Source of the DNA: Granulicella pectinivorans
Lineage (GTDB): Bacteria; Acidobacteriota; Terriglobia; Terriglobales; Acidobacteriaceae
Length of the DNA stretch: 64,000 bases
Assembly: GCF_900114625.1 (NCBI RefSeq)
Contig: NZ_FOZL01000001.1
Coordinates: 1,984,001-2,048,000, forward strand
Reading direction: 5' to 3'
Position numbers and translations under genes: made by a program
Notes under the pieces: model-generated
Told to the model about the DNA's origin: nothing
Database searches by the model: none
Seen by the model: only the letters and a program-made list of their open reading frames with translations
Part shown: piece by piece, positions 8,997 to 17,003 of the stretch
Numbering within the stretch: the stretch's first letter is position 1
How the letters are laid out: each line of letters begins with the position of its first letter

Positions 8997-10037
8997 TTAT
9001 TTGGGCGGGAGACCACCCAGGTAGGGGACGCTGAGGCTGGGGGCGTTGGCGATGAAGCGGGCCAGGGTGGGGTTGGGAAAGCGGCGCTGGTAGGGAGGCG
9101 CCCAGCCGATCTGGTCGCCTGACGGTGTGGCGGCGTGCTCCTGCTGGATGCCTGTAGTCTTGGCGAAGAAGGCAGGGTCGACCATGCCAGCGACGGAGAT
9201 CTTCACGAGCTTGTGGATGGCTCCCTGGTCGAGCGCGTAGAGATCGTCGCCGTTGGCTTCACCGAACTCGGCGAGCAGGACGAGGGGAGCGAGCGCGTAA
9301 AGGTGATAGTGGAGGGCGCGGGTGCCGCGCTCCATCTCGCGGGGGAGGGTGCCGTCGGGGCGGATCTGGCCGACTCCGGTCTTGTAGGTGTGGATGCCCC
9401 AGTCGAAGGCGTGCCTGTCGTTGGCGACGGTGCCAATGGCGGTGGACTGGATTCCGGCCCAGTAGTAGTGGTTGTTCTGGGCATCGCCGCTCTTGTGGTC
9501 GCGGTCGTAGTAGGCGGTGGTCTGGTTGTTGACGCTGATCAGCCACTTGCCGATCAGGTCGTTTTGTTCCGGCGTTTCCAGGTGGGTGGCGCGGACCTTG
9601 AGGTAGGCGATGGCGATGGCTCCCGCGATCCAGCCCTGCACGTAGTAGGCCTGATTCGAGGACATCTTGCCGGTGAGCGATTGGGCCTGCGCCATGGAGA
9701 AGGTGCGGTCGACGACACATTGGGCGGCGGCGCGAGAGCCGGTTGTGCGGTAGGCGTCGGCGGCGGCAACGATGATGGCTCCGGCCTTTTTGACCGGGTC
9801 GGCGGAGGCTTTATACGCGGCTTCACGTACGGGATCGATGATGGAGTGGGTTGGATCGTCGAGGCGGTAGAAGCCGTCGGTAGTGAGATCGCGAGCGATC
9901 GCGGGGATCGCCGGACAGGTATAAGCGGCGTTGGTGAGGGCGATGGGGTCGGCGTCCCACGGCGAAAGGAGTGGGGAAGCGTTTGCTGGGGCGAGTGCAG
10001 AGAGGCAGAGGGCAAGGGTGCTGAGGGTGCGGATCAT
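8997..10037 (-). CDS. PL5-type alginate lyase (AlgL-like)
   Basis: This 346-residue exported polysaccharide lyase has the PL5 mannuronate-specific alginate lyase fold, an alpha/alpha barrel that cleaves by beta-elimination. Residues 1-20 are a signal peptide. NNHYYWAG (Asn189, His190) and ERGTRALHYHLYAL (Arg240, Tyr247) match the catalytic Asn/His, Arg and Tyr positions known from Sphingomonas A1-III and Pseudomonas AlgL. DRHAFDWG is another family block. The ATG at 10037 is chosen over a longer in-frame extension because it starts the signal peptide and follows CCGGAG. It lies 46 nt behind a second lyase gene. The substrate could be mannuronan or a related uronic-acid polymer. Confidence 0.88.
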   Translation of the reverse strand: MIRTLSTLALCLSALAPANASPLLSPWDADPIALTNAAYTCPAIPAIARDLTTDGFYRLDDPTHSIIDPVREAAYKASADPVKKAGAIIVAAADAYRTTGSRAAAQCVVDRTFSMAQAQSLTGKMSSNQAYYVQGWIAGAIAIAYLKVRATHLETPEQNDLIGKWLISVNNQTTAYYDRDHKSGDAQNNHYYWAGIQSTAIGTVANDRHAFDWGIHTYKTGVGQIRPDGTLPREMERGTRALHYHLYALAPLVLLAEFGEANGDDLYALDQGAIHKLVKISVAGMVDPAFFAKTTGIQQEHAATPSGDQIGWAPPYQRRFPNPTLARFIANAPSLSVPYLGGLPPK

Positions 10038-10083
10038 CTGGGCTCCGGGGATGTCTTTGGCGGTTGATGCGCCGTTGCGTGTC

Positions 10084-11247
10084 TTAGACCCAGAGAATGG
10101 GCTGGCGGATGGGGAAGTTGCGGATGACCTCGGGCGACGTGGGGTCGGGGTCGAGGGTCTTCCAGAGGGCGATCCAGGCGGGTTGGTGGAGGGCAAGGCC
10201 ACCGAAGAGAAGACTGGGCTGCCGCACGGGGAACTCCTCCCAGTGTTCGATGTCGTGTTTGTAGGGCCAGGTGGTTTTGTTGCGGATGAAGGGTGTCATG
10301 AAGGCGATGGCGGGGCCGATGCTGGTCCAGAGGGTGTTGTCGGATGGGGCGGAAAGAACCTGGGCGCAGGTGGCGAAGGCGTCGAGACAGAAGAGGGCGT
10401 AGCTGTAGGGCTTGGTGCGGGCGAGCTCCTGTGGCAGGCTGCCATCGGGGGCGATCTGGTTGGGGATGAGGATGGTCGTGAGGCGCGTGCGGCAGTCTTC
10501 GGTGACGGCGATGTTGCCGGTGAGGTGGGCGAACTCGGCGGCCTGCAGGAGCCAGGTGACGGCGTGGTTGTTTTTGGTGTCGCGCTCCAGTTGGCCGAAC
10601 TGCGAGGTGGTGAGCCAGGTGAGGTACTCGCTGAACCAGGCGAGGGTGGCTTCGTACTCGGCGGGGGGAAGGGCGGGCTTGAGGATCGTGACGGCGCGGG
10701 CGACCTCGATGAGGTGCAGCGTGTCGATGATGCCGAAGTTGCGACCGGTGGAAATCTTGTGGATCGCCTGCGCGTACTGGAGATTCGGATTCATCCGGGT
10801 AGCGGGCGTGATGAACCAGGCGCGGAGATGGTCGGCGGCCTTGGCGGCATAGCGTTTCTGTCCGGTGATCTTCCAGGCGGCGGTGAGGGCCGGCATCTGG
10901 AGCGAGAGGCGGATGAGCGCAAGGCGATGGTCGTTGAAGTTGGCGGGGTTGGACTGGCCGTCACGCTGGATGTAGGGACCGTCCGGGTCGGCGGGGTTCG
11001 GCCACCAATAGTCGCCTTCGGAGAAGTAGTCGTGCGGGCCGCCGGGGCTGCGGTCGGAGTGAGAGGCCGTGACGGTGATGGGCTGCTCGCTCAGGGATGC
11101 GTTGGCAAGCCGAAGGACACGGGGCCGTTCGATCCGGGCCAGATCGAGCCGGGCCAGATCGAGACCGGAGGCCGCGAAGCTGGAGAAGGGAGCCACGGCG
11201 AAGCTTGCGGTGGCGAGCCCGGAGGTACAGAACTGTCTGCGGTCCAT
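10084..11247 (-). CDS. Alginate-lyase-domain polysaccharide lyase
   Basis: This 387-residue exported protein has a twin-arginine-like start (MDRRQFCTSG) and an alginate lyase (PF05426-like) alpha/alpha domain. Visible blocks are DYFSEGDYWWPNP, AAWKITGQKRYAAKAADHLRAWF, MNPNLQYAQAIH, ERDTKNNHAVTW (Asn-His pair) and DGSLPQELARTKPYSYALFCLDAF (Arg/Tyr region). This sub-type is shared by PL38-like and related uronan lyases, so glucuronan or alginate are both possible. A TCTGGAG site precedes the ATG at 11247. The gene heads a two-lyase unit and lies 148 nt downstream of a TonB-dependent receptor on the same strand, suggesting a polysaccharide utilisation locus. Confidence 0.84.
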   Translation of the reverse strand: MDRRQFCTSGLATASFAVAPFSSFAASGLDLARLDLARIERPRVLRLANASLSEQPITVTASHSDRSPGGPHDYFSEGDYWWPNPADPDGPYIQRDGQSNPANFNDHRLALIRLSLQMPALTAAWKITGQKRYAAKAADHLRAWFITPATRMNPNLQYAQAIHKISTGRNFGIIDTLHLIEVARAVTILKPALPPAEYEATLAWFSEYLTWLTTSQFGQLERDTKNNHAVTWLLQAAEFAHLTGNIAVTEDCRTRLTTILIPNQIAPDGSLPQELARTKPYSYALFCLDAFATCAQVLSAPSDNTLWTSIGPAIAFMTPFIRNKTTWPYKHDIEHWEEFPVRQPSLLFGGLALHQPAWIALWKTLDPDPTSPEVIRNFPIRQPILWV

Positions 11248-11395
11248 GGCGTTTCTCCAGAGGAAGTTGAAGCAACGATGCGCCGCGGGAGGTAAAAAGT
11301 CCAGGTCTCCGTGTGCCTTCTTTCCGGAGACCTGGTGAGGGCAGTGATGCGAACAACAACTGCCGGCCCGGGTGGGCCGGCAGGGTGGAACGTCG

Positions 11396-14300
11396 TTAGA
11401 AGAGGATCCGTCCGCCCACCTGGATGATGCGCTGGCTGCCGCCACTTCCGGAGATCTTGCCGAAGTTGAGGCCGGAGCTGATGCTGGCGGTCGGTGAGCC
11501 GAGGTTGACGAGGTTGAAGACGTTGGAGACTTCCGTGCGCAGCTCGAACTTGAGCGCGTCGTGGATGTCGAAGTCCTTGATAGCCGAGGCATCGACGTTC
11601 CGATAGCCAGGGTTGCTGAGGGTTGCGGGACGGGTGTTTCCGAGCAGGCCCAGAGGACCAAGCCCGGGGCAACCGGTGTCGATGCCAGGACGGCAGTAGA
11701 CCGACGTGTCGAACCACTGGTTCATCATGGCGACGCGCGAGCGGCCGTTGTCGATCAGTTTCGGCGTGGTGCCGGGGATGAGGCTGGGGCGGTTGTTGCC
11801 CAGGCCGGAGAAGTAGTTGTCGGTGCCGGTGGTCACGGTGAACGGCTGACCGCTGTTTGCCGTCCAGATTCCGTTGAGCCTCCAGTTGCCGAGGATGTAA
11901 CGGACGATGTGCGGGGTCCGGTCGAAGTAGTCGAGCTTCCAGAGGAAGGACATCGTCATCATGTGACGGCGGTCCTGGTCCGATCTCTGGTGGTACTCGA
12001 GCTGTGGATAGTTGGCATCGACGAACGTTCCATTGAGGCCGCTGGTGCTGTCCAGGGTGTTGCTCTGGAGGGTCTTGCTCCAGGAGTAGTAGCCCTTGGC
12101 GCTGACATGGTGGGTGAGACGCTGCTCAACCGTGACCTGCAGGCCGTGGTAGTTGGAGTTCTGGTTGGACTTGATGATGAATACGTTGGAGTAGGCGGGG
12201 TTCGCGGCCGAGAGGCCGTACTGAGAGTTGAGAGGACGGCGATTGTTGACCGTGCCGCTGTTGTTGGCGTAGCCGCAGGCTTTGGTGGTGTCGGCGCAGC
12301 TTGGCCCGCTGGTTCCGGCGGCGGTGATGTTGAACTGGGGACCGTTGATGTCGTTATACAGCGGTGTTTTGCGGTTGAACGAGCCAACGTAGTAGATGCT
12401 GAGCGCAGTGCTGCGGCCAAACTGCTGCTGAATGCCGAAGTTTGTCTGGATGGAGTACGGCCAGCGATAGTTGGGGTCGAAGGCTACGATCTGGTTCAGC
12501 GGCAGGAAGGTAGCGGTGTTATTGGCGCGGTTGAAGCTGAGGCCGGGATAGGGGTTGGAGCCGGTCGGGAACTCGGTGGGATCGCCCTGGTAGGGATGGG
12601 TGAGCGAAACGACCTTGCTGTAGGTGTTGCGGACGGCGTAGGGCGCGAAGTTCGAAGGGAACTCCCACTCATTGCCGGAGATGCCGCCGAAGAAGAGACC
12701 AGCCGCGCCGTGGAATACGGTCTTGCCTGTGCCGTAGGGATCGTAGGCGAACCCGAAGCGAGGCGAGACGTGGTTGAGCGGCGTGAAGACACCACCTCTG
12801 GGCACGCCAGGGTCGCCGGGGAAGAGCAGGCCGACGGGAGCGAGCTGGGGTCCGGTCTTGCCGATGATGTTGACGGTTCCGAACGCGTGCGACTGGGCAC
12901 CCGGGGTGAAGTTGGTCTGCATCGACTGCGGATCGGTCGGAGCAAGCTGCACGTCGTAGCGGACGCCGATGTTCAGGGTGAGGTTGGGCAGAATGCGCCA
13001 GTCATCCTGGGCAAAGCCGGCGTAGTTGAAGTAGTTGGCGTTGGCGTAGAGACCGGTGTCCTGTCCCATGCTGGCGGGAATGCCGGCGAGGAAGTCGGAG
13101 AGCGCGTTGGTGGTGCGTGCTCCCGTGGGGCCGTTGGTCGAGTTGAAGCTGAAGACGCCATAGTTGTTCAGCGAGGTGAGCTGGAAGTCCTTCTCCAGGC
13201 CGATTTCGCCTCCGAGGTAGAGGGAATGGTGGCCGCGGGTGGTGCTGAGCACGTCGCGGACGTTGTAGAGGTTCGTTCCGGCTTTGGGTCCGGTGATGGC
13301 CTGCGAGAGGGTGAAGCCCTCCACGCCGCCGACGGCGATCTGTCCCAGCGAGGGCGTGCCGACGACGCCGAAGTCGGAGCCGAAGTCCGCAAGGGTTCTC
13401 TTGCTGGGATCGCCGGAGACAGGGACGCGTCCGCCATTCTGGCGGGTGTAGTTGACCCAGAACTGGTTGACGGTGCGAGGGCTGACGGTCCAGACCTCGC
13501 TGATGTTGGCGTTCTGCTGCTTGTTGGCGTAGTTGGAGTACGACCATGCCTGGGTAAAGCCGCCGAGATCGGTGCGGATCTTGTAGTTGAGGAGGAAGTA
13601 GCTGAGGGTGAGGTGGTGCGCCGGAAGAAGCTGGTGGTCGGTCTTGATCAGGTACTCTTCGTTCTGTTCCGGCGTCGGCGATCGGGTGCGATAGGTGTAG
13701 CGGGTGTCCGTGGGGACGTTGGGCTGTTGGGGGCCGAGATTCGCCTTCAGGAACTTGATGATGTTGACTGCGGTGACATCGACTGCGGGCAGCTTGTTGT
13801 TGGCATAGGGGGTCAGCGTGGGTGTTCCGGCGCCGAGGGTGGGTGAGGCGGTGGTCGGGTGGCAGACCAGGAAGTGAACGGCGGTATTGGCCGCCGCGCT
13901 GGGAGCCGTGGTGCAGCTTGCCTGTTCGGCCGGGGTGGGCAGATTCTCCGAGAAGTCTCCGGTCAACTGCGCGTCGCTGGGCAGGCTGCCACTGTGGTTG
14001 GCATATGTGATGGAGCGGTAGCCGCCGTAGCTGCCGAAAAAGAAGTCCTTGTTGTGGCGGATTGGGCCGCCGATGGTGGCGCCGAAGCGATGCTGGTTGT
14101 AGGGGTTCTTGGTCGCGCCGACACCGCTGTTATGGCCGATGGCGTTGAAGTTACGATCGCGGAAGAACTCGAAGGCCGAGCCGTGGAAGCTGTTGGTTCC
14201 GCTCTTGGTGACGACGCTGACGACGGCGGAGGAGTAACGGCCGAGTTGTGCGCTGTAGTTATTGGTGACGACGTTGAACTGGCTGACGGCATCCGGGTTC

Positions 14301-14959
14301 GGAACCTGGTTGCCCGAGTTGCGGAGACCGGTCATGTTGAGACCGCCGTCGAGGTAGTAGGAGACCTGGCCCACGAAGCCGTCGGTGGAACCGTTGACCA
14401 GGACCTTGATCTCCTGGTAGCCGAGATTGTTGACGGTCTGGACGTTCTGCACGCCGGGCACGAGCTGGAGCAGACGGTCGACGTTCCGGTTGACGAGCGG
14501 CAGGTTGTCGATCTCGAGGTTGGAGACGGTATCGCCGAGGGTGGAGCTGCCGAGGTTCACCAGAGGAACGTCGGCCGTCACGCTGATGCTCTCGGACGAT
14601 CCGCCGACCTGGAGGGTGAGAGCCAGCTCGGCGTTCTGCATGACGGCCAGCACGATGCCGGAACGCTCCAGCGTCTTGAAGCCCGGCGCGGCGACGGTCA
14701 TCTTGTACGGCCCGACGGGGAGAAACTCCTCGCGGTAGGAGCCGTCGCTCTTGGAGACGCTCTTCCGGGTGAAGTTGGTGTCGGTCTGAACGAGCGTGAT
14801 GCTGGCGTTCGGAACGACAGCTCCGGTGGCGTCGGACACGATGCCGGACAACGTTGCGGTGGAGAGCTGGGCCGCCGCGGGAAGAGTCAGGAGCAGGAAG
14901 GCGAGCAGGAGCCGCCAGGGGGTGTGGAAGAGCTTGGGTGGAGCGAGGTACTGGTTCAT
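11396..14959 (-). CDS. Oar-like TonB-dependent receptor with carboxypeptidase-regulatory domain
   Basis: This is a 1187-residue outer-membrane protein. A signal peptide (to about residue 31) is followed by a carboxypeptidase regulatory-like beta-sandwich (LSGIVSDATGAVVPNASITL to about residue 115). Then comes a plug region (EIDNLPLVNRNVDRLLQLVPG) and a long barrel that ends in the terminal Phe typical of outer-membrane barrels. This Oar-like architecture is greatly expanded in Acidobacteriota and is thought to import oligosaccharides or other large substrates. Context (two uronan lyases just downstream) suggests uptake of lyase products. GAGGAG lies upstream of the ATG. A regulator-like gene is transcribed divergently. 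Confidence 0.93.
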   Translation of the reverse strand: MNQYLAPPKLFHTPWRLLLAFLLLTLPAAAQLSTATLSGIVSDATGAVVPNASITLVQTDTNFTRKSVSKSDGSYREEFLPVGPYKMTVAAPGFKTLERSGIVLAVMQNAELALTLQVGGSSESISVTADVPLVNLGSSTLGDTVSNLEIDNLPLVNRNVDRLLQLVPGVQNVQTVNNLGYQEIKVLVNGSTDGFVGQVSYYLDGGLNMTGLRNSGNQVPNPDAVSQFNVVTNNYSAQLGRYSSAVVSVVTKSGTNSFHGSAFEFFRDRNFNAIGHNSGVGATKNPYNQHRFGATIGGPIRHNKDFFFGSYGGYRSITYANHSGSLPSDAQLTGDFSENLPTPAEQASCTTAPSAAANTAVHFLVCHPTTASPTLGAGTPTLTPYANNKLPAVDVTAVNIIKFLKANLGPQQPNVPTDTRYTYRTRSPTPEQNEEYLIKTDHQLLPAHHLTLSYFLLNYKIRTDLGGFTQAWSYSNYANKQQNANISEVWTVSPRTVNQFWVNYTRQNGGRVPVSGDPSKRTLADFGSDFGVVGTPSLGQIAVGGVEGFTLSQAITGPKAGTNLYNVRDVLSTTRGHHSLYLGGEIGLEKDFQLTSLNNYGVFSFNSTNGPTGARTTNALSDFLAGIPASMGQDTGLYANANYFNYAGFAQDDWRILPNLTLNIGVRYDVQLAPTDPQSMQTNFTPGAQSHAFGTVNIIGKTGPQLAPVGLLFPGDPGVPRGGVFTPLNHVSPRFGFAYDPYGTGKTVFHGAAGLFFGGISGNEWEFPSNFAPYAVRNTYSKVVSLTHPYQGDPTEFPTGSNPYPGLSFNRANNTATFLPLNQIVAFDPNYRWPYSIQTNFGIQQQFGRSTALSIYYVGSFNRKTPLYNDINGPQFNITAAGTSGPSCADTTKACGYANNSGTVNNRRPLNSQYGLSAANPAYSNVFIIKSNQNSNYHGLQVTVEQRLTHHVSAKGYYSWSKTLQSNTLDSTSGLNGTFVDANYPQLEYHQRSDQDRRHMMTMSFLWKLDYFDRTPHIVRYILGNWRLNGIWTANSGQPFTVTTGTDNYFSGLGNNRPSLIPGTTPKLIDNGRSRVAMMNQWFDTSVYCRPGIDTGCPGLGPLGLLGNTRPATLSNPGYRNVDASAIKDFDIHDALKFELRTEVSNVFNLVNLGSPTASISSGLNFGKISGSGGSQRIIQVGGRILF

Positions 14960-15271
14960 CTGGTCTCCTCAGTTGGGTAAAGCGTTTGTTCTGGGCGAAT
15001 CGCTCGTGTGTGGGCGCTGCCTCGGTGTGCAAAACGTCCAAATTCCCGCCAGGACGTGGCAGTGCCGGGAAGCATGCGCGACTGGCTGGGGAACTTTTCT
15101 GAAGCAGCGCAACCATCGGCTTCCCATGACACGACTCGCAAGTGACTCACCGTTTGTCTCTGGGGAGTGAAAATAAGTGAATTGAAATCATGGAGATGGG
15201 GATTCTAAACCTTTGTTACAAACTGCTTCTTGCGGGAGCGACTCGGCAACCGGTATGATCCGGCGATCAGG
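14960..15271. other. Divergent promoter region, receptor and regulator-like gene
   Basis: This 312-nt gap lies between two divergent genes. No credible reading frame is seen. It holds the ribosome site of the receptor gene at its left end and a sigma-70-like promoter for the right-hand gene at 15230-15259. Confidence 0.6.
15230..15259 (+). promoter_or_regulatory. Sigma-70-like promoter of the membrane regulator-like gene
   Basis: TTGCGG (15230-15235) and TATGAT (15254-15259) are separated by 18 bp. The predicted start of transcription is only a few nucleotides before the ATG at 15272, giving a very short leader. A TTG at 15230 could be mistaken for a start codon but coincides with the -35 box. 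Confidence 0.5.
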
Positions 15272-16537
15272 ATGATTCTTAAAAGCGCACCTCTCGAGGC
15301 ATGGCGGCCAGTCAGTTCAGCGGACTGCGATGCGGTGCGTCTAGAACTGGAGAGGGTGCTGGCCAGCCAGCAGTTCTGCAACAGCAAGCGCTATCCGGCG
15401 TTGCTGCGCTTTGTGGTGGAGAAGACCCTGATGGGTCGCGCGGAGGAGTTGAAGGAGAGAACACTTGGCATCGAGGTGTTTCAGAGGCCTCCCGACTACG
15501 ACACAAACGCCGATACGGTGGTGCGCTATACGGCGGGCGAGGTGCGCAAGCGGCTTTCGCTCTACTATCACGACCATGAACCGGGCGATGGCGTGCAGAT
15601 CTCGCTGCCGGCTGGATCGTATGTGCCGGAGTTCCATCGGGAGACACCGGAGGAGGCCGCCGCCGAGGCCGTGACAGCTGCGCCAATCGTGCGGGTGAGG
15701 ACGGTGATCTCGCCGTCGCTGGCGGTTGAGCCGGTCGGACCCGTCCGGGAACCGGCGCTGACCCGCGCGGGTGGGCAGAATCGCCGGATCCCATGGCTGT
15801 TGGCTGCCGTGATGGTTGTTTTACTGGCGATCGCGGGGTTTGGTTGGAGGTTTGTCACTCATCGGAGCACGCCGCTCGATGCGTTTTGGGCTCCGATGTT
15901 TCAGGGTCACAAGGAGGCGCTGCTCTGCTCCGGCGCGAATGTGTTTGCGAACAACAACTACTCGGGAACGGAGACGGCGGGCAAGGATATCGATTACCCC
16001 TTTGTTTCCATCCAGATTGTCTCCAGCGTTTCGCGGGTGAGCGGGATTATGGAGCGGGGCGGCCTGACGTATAAGGTGCAGGCCGCTTCAGCGACTCCGT
16101 TGACGGACATGCGCGACCGGCCGATTGTGTTGTTCGGCGCCTACAACAATGTGTGGTCGACGCGACTGTTGAACCCGTTGCGTTTTCATTTTTCGGAACG
16201 GCCAAACTTCCAGATTGTCGACCGGGAGCACCCGGAAGAGCTGCTGTCCAGGGATCGAGGTTCGAGCTCGAGCTACGGGAACTCGGACGACTATGCGATT
16301 GTGGCGCGGTTTCGCGACACCACGACCGGGAGCATAGTGCTGGTGCTGGCGGGGTTGGGTCGTAATGGCACCGAAGCCGCGACGCAGTTTGCTACCAGCG
16401 AGGAGTCGATGCGGATGCTGCAGCAGAAGATCGGCGGCAACAAGCTGGCAAATGGAAACATCGAGGTGGTGCTGAAGGCCAGTGTGATCGGCGGGCGAAC
16501 GGGTGAGCCTTCCATCCAGAATGTTTACGTCTGGTAG
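15272..16537 (+). CDS. Membrane-anchored regulator-like protein of acidobacterial type
   Basis: This 421-residue protein has three parts. Residues 1 to about 125 form a cytoplasmic domain (LERVLASQQFCNSKRYPALL, LKERTLGIEVFQRPPDYDT, VVRYTAGEVRKRLSLYY) that is rich in Arg/Lys and helical. One membrane span follows at about residues 173-195. The rest is an extracytoplasmic domain (WAPMFQGHKEALLCSG, RPIVLFGAYNNVWSTRLL, DDYAIVARFRD). From memory, proteins with this N-terminal domain recur in Acidobacteriota, usually without a function. The layout resembles membrane-tethered transcription regulators, but DNA binding is inference. It is divergent from the TonB receptor, which suggests a partner or regulator role. 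Confidence 0.7.
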   Translation: MILKSAPLEAWRPVSSADCDAVRLELERVLASQQFCNSKRYPALLRFVVEKTLMGRAEELKERTLGIEVFQRPPDYDTNADTVVRYTAGEVRKRLSLYYHDHEPGDGVQISLPAGSYVPEFHRETPEEAAAEAVTAAPIVRVRTVISPSLAVEPVGPVREPALTRAGGQNRRIPWLLAAVMVVLLAIAGFGWRFVTHRSTPLDAFWAPMFQGHKEALLCSGANVFANNNYSGTETAGKDIDYPFVSIQIVSSVSRVSGIMERGGLTYKVQAASATPLTDMRDRPIVLFGAYNNVWSTRLLNPLRFHFSERPNFQIVDREHPEELLSRDRGSSSSYGNSDDYAIVARFRDTTTGSIVLVLAGLGRNGTEAATQFATSEESMRMLQQKIGGNKLANGNIEVVLKASVIGGRTGEPSIQNVYVW

Positions 16538-16940
16538 AGATTTACGGTGGACACGGTGCCCGGGTGGGGGCACAACACCGGAAAAGCCTTCCAACTTTTC
16601 TGAGTCAAACGCCGTTTTACCTGCGTTAAGCCTCATTCTGGCGAGCTTCCAGACGGCTTTTCTGGAGGTGATGAAGACGCCTTCGGCCAAGCTGAATGCG
16701 ATAGTTCATCCTTATCCGCACCTGGTGGAAGGGCACGCCTGCTAGTTCGGGGCAGAGTTCATGCGTTGGGCGGTATGTATGGTCTTCTATGGGGTTTATG
16801 CGGTGGTGGAGCGGATTTCCCCATGTTTCACCATGACACTTTTGGACTGTAAAACGTGGGTTTATGGATGGATATCGTGGCCATTGGGATGGCGATGGAA
16901 GGTACCGGCATTTGGCTTCGGGAATTTTGGCGGTTGAGTC
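16538..16940. other. Intergenic region without recognisable gene
   Basis: About 400 nt between the regulator-like gene and the terminator of the second receptor. It has lower GC than the neighbours. Short open stretches have no family resemblance or ribosome site. Nothing functional was recognised. Confidence 0.5.
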
Positions 16941-16990
16941 AAAGAGAAAGGCCCCCCGATCGCCGGTGAAGCCGGGACCAGGGGGCCTTT
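16941..16990 (-). terminator. Terminator of the second TonB receptor
   Basis: A 10-bp perfect stem (16947-16956 with 16981-16990) has an internal GC-rich loop. Read on the minus strand, it is followed by CTCTTT. It lies 14 nt beyond the stop codon of the receptor gene. Confidence 0.78.
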
Positions 16991-17003
16991 GGTGAGGGGT
17001 GGG

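Noticed and set aside
11561..13846. A 761-codon plus-strand frame inside the first TonB receptor gene
   Set aside because: It is Gly/Val/Arg-rich low-complexity sequence with no signal peptide or domain. The receptor on the other strand explains the region fully.
16503..16745. An 80-codon frame after the regulator-like gene
   Set aside because: It overlaps the end of the upstream gene, has no ribosome site and no family resemblance.
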